Below, one piece after another: positions 42,383 through 51,383 of a stretch of 64,000 bases of DNA; positions within the stretch are counted from its first letter, which is position 1, and each line of letters begins with the position of its first letter. Position numbers and translations under genes: made by a program. This DNA comes from Tangfeifania diversioriginum (GTDB taxonomy: Bacteria; Bacteroidota; Bacteroidia; Bacteroidales; Prolixibacteraceae), in the NCBI GenBank assembly GCA_945873105.1, contig CAMCBW010000019.1:1-64000 (forward strand), in the 5' to 3' direction. The notes beneath the pieces were generated by a model, which had not been told where the DNA came from, did not search any database, and saw nothing but the letters and a program-made list of their open reading frames with translations.

Positions 42383-45142
42383 ATGAATATGGTTAAACTT
42401 ATTTTGGTCTGGGGCCTCCTGGTATCCGGTATCAACACCGTTGTTGCACAAAAAAAAGTCGATGTACTAACGGTTCCTTCCGGGAATGCATTTACCCGGA
42501 TCGACCCTCAGGGAACCACCATCCTTCCCTCCGGAAGACTTCTAACCCCAGCCGGTAAGCTGGTCCGGATCACCAATGATCCATTTGGATTGTCTATTTC
42601 ACCGGACGGGACAAAGGCAGTTACCTTGCACAACGGGGTGTTTTCGATCATCCACCTTCCATCCGTGGAGGTGGTCCGGGTTCCCAGCTACGACAAAAAG
42701 ATAAAATCCCCGCTCTCCAGGGGATCCTTTTTGGGGGTCGCATTTTCCGGGGACTCCAGGGCCGTCTACCTGAGCGGAGGTGACAATGGTGCTGTAATCA
42801 AATATGACATCGAAAAGCTGACACGGCTCGATTCCATCTCACTCAACGGAAAGGTTGAAGGGGTAGACTATGGCGACAGCTTTACCTCCGACCTTGTAAT
42901 GAATGAAGCCAACAATGAACTCCTGGTTTTGGACAGGGCCAACTTCAGGATGGTGCGTATCGATTTGGCCTCCCGCAAAATTACCGCTTCCATCACGGTG
43001 GGAAGATTACCATTTGGATTGACCTTGAGTCCGGACAAAAAAACTGTTCTCGTTGCCAATGTGGGGATGTATGAGTATCCGCTGATTACTGGTGCTACCC
43101 CCGAAAATATTGATTCTTTGATGATTTCGCACCATCCATATGGTGACAATACCAGGGAGTCCATCCGGGGAACGGTGGTAGAAGGGCGAAAAGTACCGGG
43201 TGTAGGCAGTCCGCTTCATCCCGATGCCATGAGTGTCTTTAGCATCGATCTGGCCTCCAACAGAGTGATCGACAAATTCAAGACCGGCCACCAGATCGGC
43301 CAGATGATTGAAGATGCCGAGGTGGTGGGTGGTGCCAGTCCCAATTCCATCGCCGTAGGCCAACAATTTGCCTATGTATCCAATGCCACCAACGACAATA
43401 TATCGGTCATTGATTACAAAAACCACAAGTTATTGGGCCATATTCCCATTTTGGTGGATCCAAAAATCGACAAATTCCGTGGATTGTTGCCCTTTGGCAT
43501 TACCCTGAGCAAAGACGAGAAAACCCTCTATGTTGCGCTGCTTGGTTTCAACGCAGTGGCTGTCATCGATGTGGTCACCAGGAAGACACGGGGGATCATC
43601 CCATCCGCCTGGGGCCCAACCCGTGTAAGGTTATCCCGGGATGAACAGGAGCTTTACATCACTACCTGCAGGGGTTTGGGCGCCGGTCCCAATGGGGGGA
43701 AAGGCTTCGTCTCTCCCGTACAGGGTTACTATGTCGGGGATATCCAGCTGGGCAGTTTTCAGAAAGTGCCCATGCCGGATGCAGTTCAACTGGCATCCTA
43801 TACCAGGCAGTCGATAGACAATACCTTCAGGAGTGTCACTGTTTCGGACGACGGGAAAAACCCGCTGCCCCCACTCCCCGGTTTGAGGAAATCGCCCATC
43901 AAATACATCGTCTACATTACCAAGGAGAACAGAACTTATGATGAAATTTTCGGGCAACTGAAGAATGCCAGTGGCGACAGTTCCCTGGCACGATTTGGGG
44001 TAAACAATGAATATACGCTGCCAGACTCACTGCGCAGGAAATTGCCGAATCTGAGGGTCAGTCCCAACCACATCAAGGCCGCTACGCAGTTCTCCTTTTC
44101 CGACAATTACTATTGCGACAGCGATGCCTCCATCCATGGCCACCACTGGATGATGGGGGTAATTCCCAACGAATGGGTAGAGGCAAATTCCAGCGTTTCC
44201 AAAGAGGCCAAGGTGTTCTCAAAGGCTCCCGGCAGACGCTTCCCAGGTTCTACCGGAAGCATGGATCCCGAAGATTATGCTGAAATTGGAGGGCTTTGGG
44301 AGGCACTCGACCGCAAAAAAGTCTCCTTCTACAACTTCGGAGAGGCCAACGAGACCGCACATGTACGCGAGGAGTGGTCAGATACCAATACCGGGGCGGC
44401 ACACGGTGTGATGGTACCCATGCAGAAGGCGCTTTTCACCCGAACCAGCCATGATTATGCAGGATACAATATGAACATCCCGGATCAGTACCGGATGGAT
44501 CAGTTTGAAAAGGAGTTTACCAACCGGTGGATCCAGGGTAAAGAGCAATTGCCCTCCCTGATCACCATGCAGGTTCCCAACGACCACGGGGCAAAAGTCA
44601 GGCCGGAAGATGGCTACTTCTATCCGCACTCCTTCATGGCAGACAACGACCTGGCCGTTGGCCGAATCCTCCATTTCCTCTCCCGTACAAAATATTGGAA
44701 GGAGATGCTGGTCATCATTACCGAGGACGATCCGCAAGGCGGTGTCGATCACATCGATGGCCACCGTTCGGTCTTGATGATGGCCGGTCCTTATGTGAAA
44801 AAAGGGTATGTTTCCCACAACCATGCCAATTTCGGATCCATCCTGAAAACCATCTACAACATTCTGAATGTACCCTACGTCAACCAGTTTGATGTCACTG
44901 CCTCGCTGCTGCAGGATTTCTTCACGGCCGCACCTGATTATACCCCTTATACCCTTGAAAAGCATGATCCCCGGGTGTTTGATGCAGAGAAAGCCATGAA
45001 GAAATACAACAAAACCATCGACTGGCGCAAAATTGAACAAGGACCCGAAATCGACAATGCAGAAGAGGAGCGAAAGGTGCTTTACCGAAATCAATACGAC
45101 AACGAAGAACAACAACGAAAAGCACTCTACAAGAATAAATAG
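42383..45142 (+). CDS. Exported YncE-like beta-propeller fused to an alkaline-phosphatase-like phosphoesterase
   Basis: A 919-residue protein from the ATG at 42383 (or 42389), with a signal peptide ending at VVAQ. The first ~470 residues form a YVTN-type beta-propeller, with repeats such as SPDGTKAVTLHNG, SPDKKTVLVANVG and SKDEKTLYVALLGFNAVAVID. The second part is a phosphoesterase of the alkaline phosphatase superfamily: YITKENRTYDEIFGQ holds the expected metal-binding Asn and nucleophilic Thr, and ITEDDPQGGVDHIDGHR holds the later metal ligands. The fusion is common in Bacteroidota, with unknown substrate. It is probably periplasmic or surface-exposed. Confidence 0.9.
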   Translation: MNMVKLILVWGLLVSGINTVVAQKKVDVLTVPSGNAFTRIDPQGTTILPSGRLLTPAGKLVRITNDPFGLSISPDGTKAVTLHNGVFSIIHLPSVEVVRVPSYDKKIKSPLSRGSFLGVAFSGDSRAVYLSGGDNGAVIKYDIEKLTRLDSISLNGKVEGVDYGDSFTSDLVMNEANNELLVLDRANFRMVRIDLASRKITASITVGRLPFGLTLSPDKKTVLVANVGMYEYPLITGATPENIDSLMISHHPYGDNTRESIRGTVVEGRKVPGVGSPLHPDAMSVFSIDLASNRVIDKFKTGHQIGQMIEDAEVVGGASPNSIAVGQQFAYVSNATNDNISVIDYKNHKLLGHIPILVDPKIDKFRGLLPFGITLSKDEKTLYVALLGFNAVAVIDVVTRKTRGIIPSAWGPTRVRLSRDEQELYITTCRGLGAGPNGGKGFVSPVQGYYVGDIQLGSFQKVPMPDAVQLASYTRQSIDNTFRSVTVSDDGKNPLPPLPGLRKSPIKYIVYITKENRTYDEIFGQLKNASGDSSLARFGVNNEYTLPDSLRRKLPNLRVSPNHIKAATQFSFSDNYYCDSDASIHGHHWMMGVIPNEWVEANSSVSKEAKVFSKAPGRRFPGSTGSMDPEDYAEIGGLWEALDRKKVSFYNFGEANETAHVREEWSDTNTGAAHGVMVPMQKALFTRTSHDYAGYNMNIPDQYRMDQFEKEFTNRWIQGKEQLPSLITMQVPNDHGAKVRPEDGYFYPHSFMADNDLAVGRILHFLSRTKYWKEMLVIITEDDPQGGVDHIDGHRSVLMMAGPYVKKGYVSHNHANFGSILKTIYNILNVPYVNQFDVTASLLQDFFTAAPDYTPYTLEKHDPRVFDAEKAMKKYNKTIDWRKIEQGPEIDNAEEERKVLYRNQYDNEEQQRKALYKNK

Positions 45143-45239
45143 TATACCAATAAGGTAATTGTCGCACCAGCTGAAAATGAATAAATGGGAATGGGCTTCT
45201 CCTTTATGTAGTTCCATAGGGCCTTAAAAAAAATAGTAT

Positions 45240-46601
45240 ATGAAAAGACGCAATTTCATCGGATCAGCCTTAATAGGTTCTGCCGGCATTTCACTGGCTG
45301 CATCAAATGTGCCATTTACCTCCTCTGTGATTGGAGCAAATGACAAAATTGTCCTCGCCTTGATCGGTTCCGGAAGCAGGGGACTAGGTACCATTATCAA
45401 TACCTGCAAGATCAACGCCAATGTGGTGATCAAAACGGTTTGCGATGTGAACGACTGGAAGGCAGAGAAAGCCATGGCTGCCATCGAAAAACAGCTGGGA
45501 TACAAAACACAGCGATCCAGGAACATGAAAGAGGTGTTCAACGACAAGGAGGTAGATGCAGTCTGGATTTCGACCCCTGAACACTGGCACTCCCTCGCGA
45601 CAGTATGGGCTTGCCAGGCCGGCAAGGATGTTTATGTGGAGAAAAATCCCTCGGTAAGTATCTGGGAAGGACGCAAAATGGTAGAGGCTGCCGAAAAATA
45701 CAAACGGATCGTTCAGATTGGCTTCGAAAACAGAAGTGCACCCTATGCCTTTTCAGCCCGTGAATACATCAAAAGTGGCAAACTTGGCCAAATTGTAACG
45801 GTAAAATGCTACAACATGTTGGGCGGCAGGAAATGGATGCCAAAACCCAACACCGAAGTGCCCAAGGGATTGGATTGGGATGCCTGGCTCGGGCCTGCAC
45901 CCTTTGTTCCCTACAATCCAAACATTCACGACATGGAAGACCGTGGTGGATGGGGAAACTACTGGGCTTACAGCGGAGGTGTACTTGCCGATGATGCGAG
46001 CCATGTAATGGATTTGGCACGTCTGGTGCTCGGCGATCCCGGCCATCCGAAGTCTGTTTATGGATGGGGTGGAAACAATGCCTGGAATTCCCAAAAAGAG
46101 ACCCCTGAATTCCAGACTATTACCTATGATTACGGCAAATTCACGCTGACCTGCGACAATGGCAATGCCACCAACTACATGAAGAAAACCCCCAACAACA
46201 TCCGGATGGATCCCAAACTCTTTCCCGATTGGCGCACCAATGCCACCAGGACCGAGATCTATGGGACCGAAGGGTTGATGTACCTTGGCAGACACGGAGG
46301 TGGATGGCAGGTAAAAGGCGAAGACTCCGTCATCATCGCCCAGGATGGAGGCGTTTTCCCGGATCCGGATCACCAAAAGGACTTCATCGAATCGCTCAGG
46401 GCACGCAGACAGCCAAATGGGGCAGTGGAGCAGGGACAGCTGAGTGCCTCACTGGTCCACCTGGGCAACATCTGCTACCGGGTCGGAAACAAGCAACTCT
46501 ACTTCGATGGGCAAACCGAGCGGTTTATCGGCAACGAGGAGGCCAACAAATTGCTCAAGACATCCTACCGGGATAACTACAGAATGCCGGAGAAGGTATA
46601 A
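45240..46601 (+). CDS. Tat-exported Gfo/Idh/MocA oxidoreductase
   Basis: A 453-residue oxidoreductase with a twin-arginine signal (MKRRNFIGSALIGSAG). The nucleotide-binding motif is LALIGSGSRGLG, the EKNPS segment replaces the usual EKP, and GGVLADDASHVMDLARL holds the likely catalytic His. The C-terminal NQG-like part ends with KQLYFDGQTERF. Such enzymes oxidise or epimerise sugars with tightly bound NAD(P), which explains folding before Tat export. It is the head of the plus-strand sugar-oxidation region, with a collapsed paralogue directly after it. Confidence 0.92.
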   Translation: MKRRNFIGSALIGSAGISLAASNVPFTSSVIGANDKIVLALIGSGSRGLGTIINTCKINANVVIKTVCDVNDWKAEKAMAAIEKQLGYKTQRSRNMKEVFNDKEVDAVWISTPEHWHSLATVWACQAGKDVYVEKNPSVSIWEGRKMVEAAEKYKRIVQIGFENRSAPYAFSAREYIKSGKLGQIVTVKCYNMLGGRKWMPKPNTEVPKGLDWDAWLGPAPFVPYNPNIHDMEDRGGWGNYWAYSGGVLADDASHVMDLARLVLGDPGHPKSVYGWGGNNAWNSQKETPEFQTITYDYGKFTLTCDNGNATNYMKKTPNNIRMDPKLFPDWRTNATRTEIYGTEGLMYLGRHGGGWQVKGEDSVIIAQDGGVFPDPDHQKDFIESLRARRQPNGAVEQGQLSASLVHLGNICYRVGNKQLYFDGQTERFIGNEEANKLLKTSYRDNYRMPEKV

Positions 46602-46652
46602 CGAAACTAACCATTTGTAATTTAGTATTTTAACATGGTGAGGTGCAGCTCC

Positions 46653-47029
46653 AAAAGGCTGCTCCCTCCCATTGTTACGCCAATTTTTAAAGCAGTCAAA
46701 AAAAATAAGACCATGAACGGTGCAAACGATAAAGTAGTTTTGGCTTTGATTGGTGCCGGAAATCGCGGAACACAAATCATACTGGGGATGCAGAAATGCA
46801 CCAGCAGAATTTCATTGAATGCATCCGTAGCCGGAAAACGCCCAATGGCAACATTGAGCAGGGCCACAAAAGCGCCATCCTGGTCCATTTGGCCAATCTT
46901 TCCTACAGGGCCGGGAAAAAACAGCTCTACTTTGATGGAAACAAAGAACTGATAACCAATTCAGAAGAGGCAAATTTGCTCGACAAGCGTGTCTATAGAA
47001 GCGGCTATCAAATGCCTGATAAGCTATGA
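46653..47029 (+). pseudogene. Collapsed Gfo/Idh/MocA gene (large internal deletion)
   Basis: Only the two ends of an oxidoreductase remain. The first piece has the post-signal start and nucleotide-binding motif (NDKVVLALIGAGNRGTQIILG) and reads in one frame to about 46795. The second piece, in another frame from 46796, matches the last ~75 residues of the neighbour: FIECIRSRKTPNG, SAILVHLANLSYRAG, KKQLYFDG, then QMPDKL before the stop. About 320 codons are missing compared with the intact gene upstream. Residues before the first piece (PPIVTPIFKAVKK) look like the rest of a Tat signal. It may derive from a tandem duplicate. Confidence 0.85.
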
Positions 47030-47784
47030 GCCGAAGTTTTAAGGAAATTTACGCCAGGTACAAGTTTGGGATCATCGTTCTTTGTTGTATTTTAGTGTTG
47101 CTTCTCTCCATTGCTTTCATCACCGTCTACAGCACTTTTGGGAGGACACTCATCGAATTTAAGATTCACCAGAACAAGGAGATCATTCGTCTTTCCTCTT
47201 TTGCCGAACCTCCCCAGTTTGCCATCTGGCTGGAAGACCCGGAGAGCCACCGGGTAAAAACAGTCTTCGTTACAAGCCGGGTCGGGAAAGGGGACTGGGA
47301 AGGGAAAGCCAATGTTCCGGTGGCGTTGCCCAAATGGTTCGAAATATTCAGAGGGGAAAACAGCGCTTACGAAGTAGTAGAGGACGAAGCGTTTTCTGCC
47401 GTGACTGGTGCTACGCCCAAAGATGACTATTTCACAGTCAGGGTAGAGGTAAAACCGGGATCAACCTGGAACTGCTGGATCGAGATGAACCTGGCTGGGG
47501 ATTTTAACGATTCCTATCCTGAATTTAACAGGGAGACCCTCGAAGAGGACGAATTTAGCTGCGGTCAGCCGGCGCTGCTTTTCAAGGCAACTGTAAATGC
47601 AGTGGAAGGGGTGAAGGCAGTACCGGTATTGGAAGCACAATCGGTCTGGGCAGATGGCCACAACAGCGTGGTGCCTGCCGACGGCACCATCACAACTGCC
47701 ATAAGGGTTTTTGACGACATGCAGATCACGGTAGTCAGGCCCAAACCAAAATTGATAGACAAAACTAAAATTTCGGAACAATAA
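47026..47784 (+). CDS. Hypothetical membrane-anchored protein, possibly DUF2271-like
   Basis: A 252-residue protein with one N-terminal membrane segment (about 14-36) and an extracytoplasmic domain. The pattern FAIWLEDPESHRVKTVFVTSRVGKGDW (in part VKTVFVTSRVGKGDW), then VALPKWFE and AVTGATPKDDYFTVRVEV (in part AVTGATPKDDY), resembles DUF2271-type periplasmic proteins, but this is tentative. Its ATG overlaps the stop of the collapsed oxidoreductase gene (ATGA), so it was probably translationally coupled to the intact ancestor. Confidence 0.65.
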   Translation: MSRSFKEIYARYKFGIIVLCCILVLLLSIAFITVYSTFGRTLIEFKIHQNKEIIRLSSFAEPPQFAIWLEDPESHRVKTVFVTSRVGKGDWEGKANVPVALPKWFEIFRGENSAYEVVEDEAFSAVTGATPKDDYFTVRVEVKPGSTWNCWIEMNLAGDFNDSYPEFNRETLEEDEFSCGQPALLFKATVNAVEGVKAVPVLEAQSVWADGHNSVVPADGTITTAIRVFDDMQITVVRPKPKLIDKTKISEQ

Positions 47785-47986
47785 GAAGCTGTTTAAAATC
47801 TTACACAGAGAATTTATAACTCTTTAATGAAATTCATGATGGCTTTGAAATTGTCGCTGGAAGTAAAATTTACTGGAGGAAAGAATGAGATACACAGAGA
47901 GAAAATCGCTTGCGATTTTCCAACTCTGTGAAAATCCGGGGTTTCTCTTATAAAAATATAAAATAGCGATAATTTTTAAACACCTT
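47783..47986. repeat. Intergenic element with inverted ends (AAGAAGCTGTTTAAAATCT ... AATTTTTAAACACCTT)
   Basis: The gap after the membrane-anchored protein begins with AAGAAGCTGTTTAAAA and contains the inverted, imperfect counterpart near 47971-47986. ATAAGAARCTGTTTAA recurs at about 63312-63327, again with an inverted partner some 160 bp away. This may be a small non-autonomous mobile element or REP-type unit. It encloses copy 2 of the ACACAGAG/CGATTTTC repeat. Confidence 0.5.
47896..47949 (-). repeat. Dispersed intergenic repeat, copy 2 (palindromic core)
   Basis: Read on the minus strand, this contains AACCCCGGATTTTCACAGAG and GAAAATCGCAAGCGATTTTC. It matches copy 1 at 9580-9634 with few differences and in the opposite orientation. 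More ACTCTGTGTTATAAATT-type sequence lies at 48010-48030. Confidence 0.7.
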
Positions 47987-48055
47987 TATTCTTTGATTAA
48001 TAGAAAATAATACTCTGTGTTATAAATTTATACAGCCCTAAAAAGTAATACAAAA

Positions 48056-49102
48056 ATGGAAAAAAGACTTTGCAAAAACTCCGGACTCGAATTGTCTGTA
48101 CTGGGAACCGGCTGCTGGACCTTCGGTGGAGGTGAATACTGGGGCGACCAGAACCAGAAGGATGTAAACAGCGTCGTTCATGAATCGGTCAACCTGGGAA
48201 TCAACTATTTTGACACAGCGGAGGCCTACAATGAAGGGAGAAGTGAATCTTCGCTGGGTGAAGCGATGAGAGGCATCCCGAGGGACAAAATGCTGATCGG
48301 GACGAAGGTGAGCCCATCCAACTGCTACAAGCCTACCCTGATCGAACATTGCGAGGCATCCCTCCGGCGGCTCGGCACAGATTACATCGATCTCTACATG
48401 ATCCACTGGCCCATCCACCCCCATTCCATCAAACATTTTACAGCGGATACCCGCATCATACAAAATCCGCCTGAAATAGGAGAAGCCTTCGAAACCCTGC
48501 GCCTGTTGAAGCAGAGCGGGAAAATCAGGCATTACGGGGTCAGCAATTTCAGCAACAACCGACTGGAGCATCTGCCAATGGCCGAAATTGCCGTCAACGA
48601 ACTCCCCTACAACCTGCTCTGCAGGGCCATCGAGTACGATACGCTTCCTGTTTGCCAGGACAATGGCATCGGAGTGATCGGCTACATGGCACTGTTGCAG
48701 GGAATACTGGCCGACATCTATCCCACCCTGATGGAGGTACCGGTTTGGCAGCGCCGCACCCGTCACTTCAACTGCCAAAGCACGAAAGAGTGCAGGCATG
48801 GGGAGGTTGGAGCGGAAGCAGAGACCAACGAGGTCCTGAATGGGATCAGGAAGATCTGCAAGGAATCCGGGCTGACCATGGCAGAAATTGCCGTCAAATG
48901 GATCCTGGAAAATCCTGCCATCACCTGTACCCTCGTGGGATCCCGGAATACCAGGGAGCTGGAGGCCAACGTAAAGGCGGTCCAAACCCCGCTCGACAAA
49001 GAGGTCAAAGCCCAACTCGACAAGGTTTCACTGCCGGTGATGGAGAAACTGGGCAACCATTTCGACTATTACGAGAGCGCCGAAAACGACCGGACGAAAT
49101 AA
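48056..49102 (+). CDS. Aldo/keto reductase
   Basis: A 348-residue cytoplasmic aldo/keto reductase. The catalytic tetrad is in place: Asp53 and Tyr58 in YFDTAEAYNEG, Lys84 in IGTKVS and His117 in YMIHWPI. The NADP-binding end carries LVGSRNTRELEANV. Family members reduce aldoses and ketones with NADPH. It is the first gene of a tight cluster: 53 bp to the zinc-type dehydrogenase, then 12 bp to the next oxidoreductase, which suggests one operon for redox conversion of a sugar. Confidence 0.93.
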   Translation: MEKRLCKNSGLELSVLGTGCWTFGGGEYWGDQNQKDVNSVVHESVNLGINYFDTAEAYNEGRSESSLGEAMRGIPRDKMLIGTKVSPSNCYKPTLIEHCEASLRRLGTDYIDLYMIHWPIHPHSIKHFTADTRIIQNPPEIGEAFETLRLLKQSGKIRHYGVSNFSNNRLEHLPMAEIAVNELPYNLLCRAIEYDTLPVCQDNGIGVIGYMALLQGILADIYPTLMEVPVWQRRTRHFNCQSTKECRHGEVGAEAETNEVLNGIRKICKESGLTMAEIAVKWILENPAITCTLVGSRNTRELEANVKAVQTPLDKEVKAQLDKVSLPVMEKLGNHFDYYESAENDRTK

Positions 49103-49155
49103 GTAGTTACCTTAGATGTCACAAAATACTTCACACAAAACAAAAAGATAAAAAA

Positions 49156-50184
49156 ATGCAAGCACTTGTCCTGGAAGAATACAACAAACTGGTTTACAAA
49201 GAGGTTGAAAAACCCACGCCGGCAGCCGGCGAGGTACTGGTGGAGATCAAGGCCGTCGGCATATGCGGAAGTGATGTTCACGGAATGGACGGAAGTACCG
49301 GACGAAGGATCCCACCCATCATCATGGGCCATGAGGCCTCCGGTGTCATAGTCGAAACCGGCCAGGGGATTACCGGCTGGGAAATTGGCGACAGGGTCAC
49401 CTTCGATTCGACGATCTACAGGCTGGACGACTGGTACACCCGAAGCGGTCATTACAACCTGAGCGACAACCGGATGGTGCTGGGGGTCTCCTGCGGCGAT
49501 TTCAAAAGGGACGGGGCCTTTGCCCAATATGTCACCATTCCTGCCCATATTCTCTACAAAATCCCCGGCAATGTTACCTTCGAACAGGCCGCCATGGTCG
49601 AGCCGGTAGCGGTGGCCCTCCATTCGATCAACCTTTCAGGGGCCAAAATCAACGAGTCAGCCGTGGTATTCGGCTCCGGCATGATCGGGCTTTTTATCAT
49701 CCAGTTGCTCAAACAGGCTGGTTGCCGGGTCATTGCCGTCGACATGCTCCAGGAGAAACTCGAGATGGCCAAACAGGCAGGAGCTGACCATGTTTTCAAT
49801 GCATCCTCCGGCAATGTAGCCACCGAAATCAGGAACCTTACCGGCAACAGGGGCGCCGATCTGGCCTTCGAGGCAGTCGGTATCACCCCTACCATTCAGA
49901 CAGCCGTCGAGAGCTTGCGCAAGGGAGGGACCCTGGTATTGGTCGGAAACCTGTCACCCATGATTGAACTCCCACTACAGAAGGTGGTCACCAAAGAGCT
50001 GACCGTCAAAGGATCCTGTGCCATCAATGGGGAATATCCCGCTGTGCTTGATCTTATTGCGAGTGGCAAAGTAAACGTGAACGATATGATGAGCGCCGTG
50101 GCTCCACTGTCTGAAGGAGCCTCCTGGTTCGACAGGCTGTACAACAAGGAGAAAGGTCTGCTTAAAGTGATACTCAAACCATAA
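49156..50184 (+). CDS. Medium-chain zinc-type sugar/threonine dehydrogenase lacking the structural-zinc cysteines
   Basis: A 342-residue medium-chain dehydrogenase from the ATG at 49156; the longer frame from 48652 overlaps the aldo/keto reductase and is spurious. Catalytic zinc ligands are present: Cys37 in GICGSDVHG, His59 and Glu60 in MGHEASG, and Glu149 in MVEP. The nucleotide fold has VVFGSGMIGLFIIQLLKQAG (in part GSGMIGLF). In the lobe where the structural zinc normally sits (about 83-105), the four cysteines are absent (TIYRLDDWYTRSGHYNLSDN). Likely substrates are polyols, such as sorbitol or galactitol types. It is in an operon with the genes on either side. Confidence 0.93.
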   Translation: MQALVLEEYNKLVYKEVEKPTPAAGEVLVEIKAVGICGSDVHGMDGSTGRRIPPIIMGHEASGVIVETGQGITGWEIGDRVTFDSTIYRLDDWYTRSGHYNLSDNRMVLGVSCGDFKRDGAFAQYVTIPAHILYKIPGNVTFEQAAMVEPVAVALHSINLSGAKINESAVVFGSGMIGLFIIQLLKQAGCRVIAVDMLQEKLEMAKQAGADHVFNASSGNVATEIRNLTGNRGADLAFEAVGITPTIQTAVESLRKGGTLVLVGNLSPMIELPLQKVVTKELTVKGSCAINGEYPAVLDLIASGKVNVNDMMSAVAPLSEGASWFDRLYNKEKGLLKVILKP

Positions 50185-50196
50185 AATATCCTAATC

Positions 50197-51321
50197 ATGA
50201 AGCGCATTTTAAAAACAGGGATCATCGGATGCGGCAAGGTTACCGGCATACATGCCGCCGCATTGAAAGCCATTGCGGATGCTTCCTTTACAGCCATATA
50301 CAGCCGGGACGCGAAAAAAGCCGCGGAATATGCTTCCAGGTATGGGGTAAAACCCTACACCAGCATCACGGAAATGATCCAAAGCGAACAGCTCGATATG
50401 GTCACCATCTGCACCCCCCACCCTGCCCATGCGGGACCAACGATAGAGGCGCTCAGGGCCGGCGCCAATGTGCTGATCGAGAAACCGCTCGCCTCCTCCC
50501 TCGAAGATTGTGACGCCATGCTGGCAGTGGCCAAGGAGACCGGCAAAAAGATCGGGATCATCTCCCAGCGCAGGTTCTACGCCCCCTGCCAGCGGCTAAA
50601 GGCGGCCATCGATGCCGGTAAAATCGGGAAACCTGCCCTTGGAACCGTCGCCATGTTTGGCTGGCGCAACGAAGATTATTACAAGAGCGATCCCTGGCGG
50701 GGAAAATGGAAAGAGGAGGGCGGAGGAGTACTGGTCAACCAGGCCCCGCACCAGCTCGATCTCCTTCAGTGGTTCATGGGCAGCGAGATCGAAGAGGTCT
50801 ACGGTACCTGGAAAAACCTGAACCATCCCTACATCGAAGTGGAGGACACCGCCCTGGCTATCCTGAAATTTAAAAACGGAGCGGTAGCCAACATCGTGGT
50901 GAGTAATTCCCAAAAACCGGGAATCTACGGGAAGGTGCACATACACGGCAGCAACGGCGCCTCCGTGGGTGTCCAGACCGATGGCGGAGCGATGTTCATT
51001 GCCGGGATGACCAGTATCCTGGAACCACCTGTCAATGATCTCTGGACTGTTCCCGGCGAAGAGCACCTGCTGAAGGAGTGGGTGAAGGAAGATTCCGACT
51101 ACTTCAACAGCGTCGATTCGGCGAATTACTTCTTTCAGTTGCAGTTCGAAGACTTTATCAACGCCATCCACGAAGACAGGAAACCGATGGTATCCGGGAA
51201 GGACGGACGCGTTACAGTGGAGATCTTCACGGCGATTTACCGCTCCCAAAGAGACGGGAAACCGGTCAAATTCCCTTTGCTTCCCGAATACGACCGACAG
51301 GATTTTGACGGAAGGTGCTGA
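50197..51321 (+). CDS. Gfo/Idh/MocA oxidoreductase (cytoplasmic)
   Basis: A 374-residue oxidoreductase without a signal peptide. The nucleotide-binding loop is TGIIGCGKVTGIHA, the EKP motif is NVLIEKPLASS, and the catalytic region is GGGVLVNQAPHQLDLLQWF (in part VLVNQAPHQLDLL), with the expected His. It starts 12 bp after the zinc-type dehydrogenase and is followed about 62 bp later by another member of the same family. The sequential presence suggests an oxidation/epimerisation route via a keto-sugar intermediate. Confidence 0.92.
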   Translation: MKRILKTGIIGCGKVTGIHAAALKAIADASFTAIYSRDAKKAAEYASRYGVKPYTSITEMIQSEQLDMVTICTPHPAHAGPTIEALRAGANVLIEKPLASSLEDCDAMLAVAKETGKKIGIISQRRFYAPCQRLKAAIDAGKIGKPALGTVAMFGWRNEDYYKSDPWRGKWKEEGGGVLVNQAPHQLDLLQWFMGSEIEEVYGTWKNLNHPYIEVEDTALAILKFKNGAVANIVVSNSQKPGIYGKVHIHGSNGASVGVQTDGGAMFIAGMTSILEPPVNDLWTVPGEEHLLKEWVKEDSDYFNSVDSANYFFQLQFEDFINAIHEDRKPMVSGKDGRVTVEIFTAIYRSQRDGKPVKFPLLPEYDRQDFDGRC

Positions 51322-51383
51322 TCCGGTTACCCACTTCCGATATCGGAATTCAGAAAACAAAAGTGAATCAAAACCATTGACAG

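Noticed and set aside
44378-45217. 279-codon open frame on the minus strand
   Set aside because: Antisense to the phosphoesterase domain; composition is that of a shadow frame.
48038-49015. 325-codon open frame on the minus strand
   Set aside because: It is antisense to the aldo/keto reductase, whose catalytic residues are intact; no family pattern in the antisense frame.
48652-49155. Possible N-terminal extension of the zinc-type dehydrogenase
   Set aside because: It overlaps the aldo/keto reductase in another frame and has no homology; the ATG at 49156 fits the family start.
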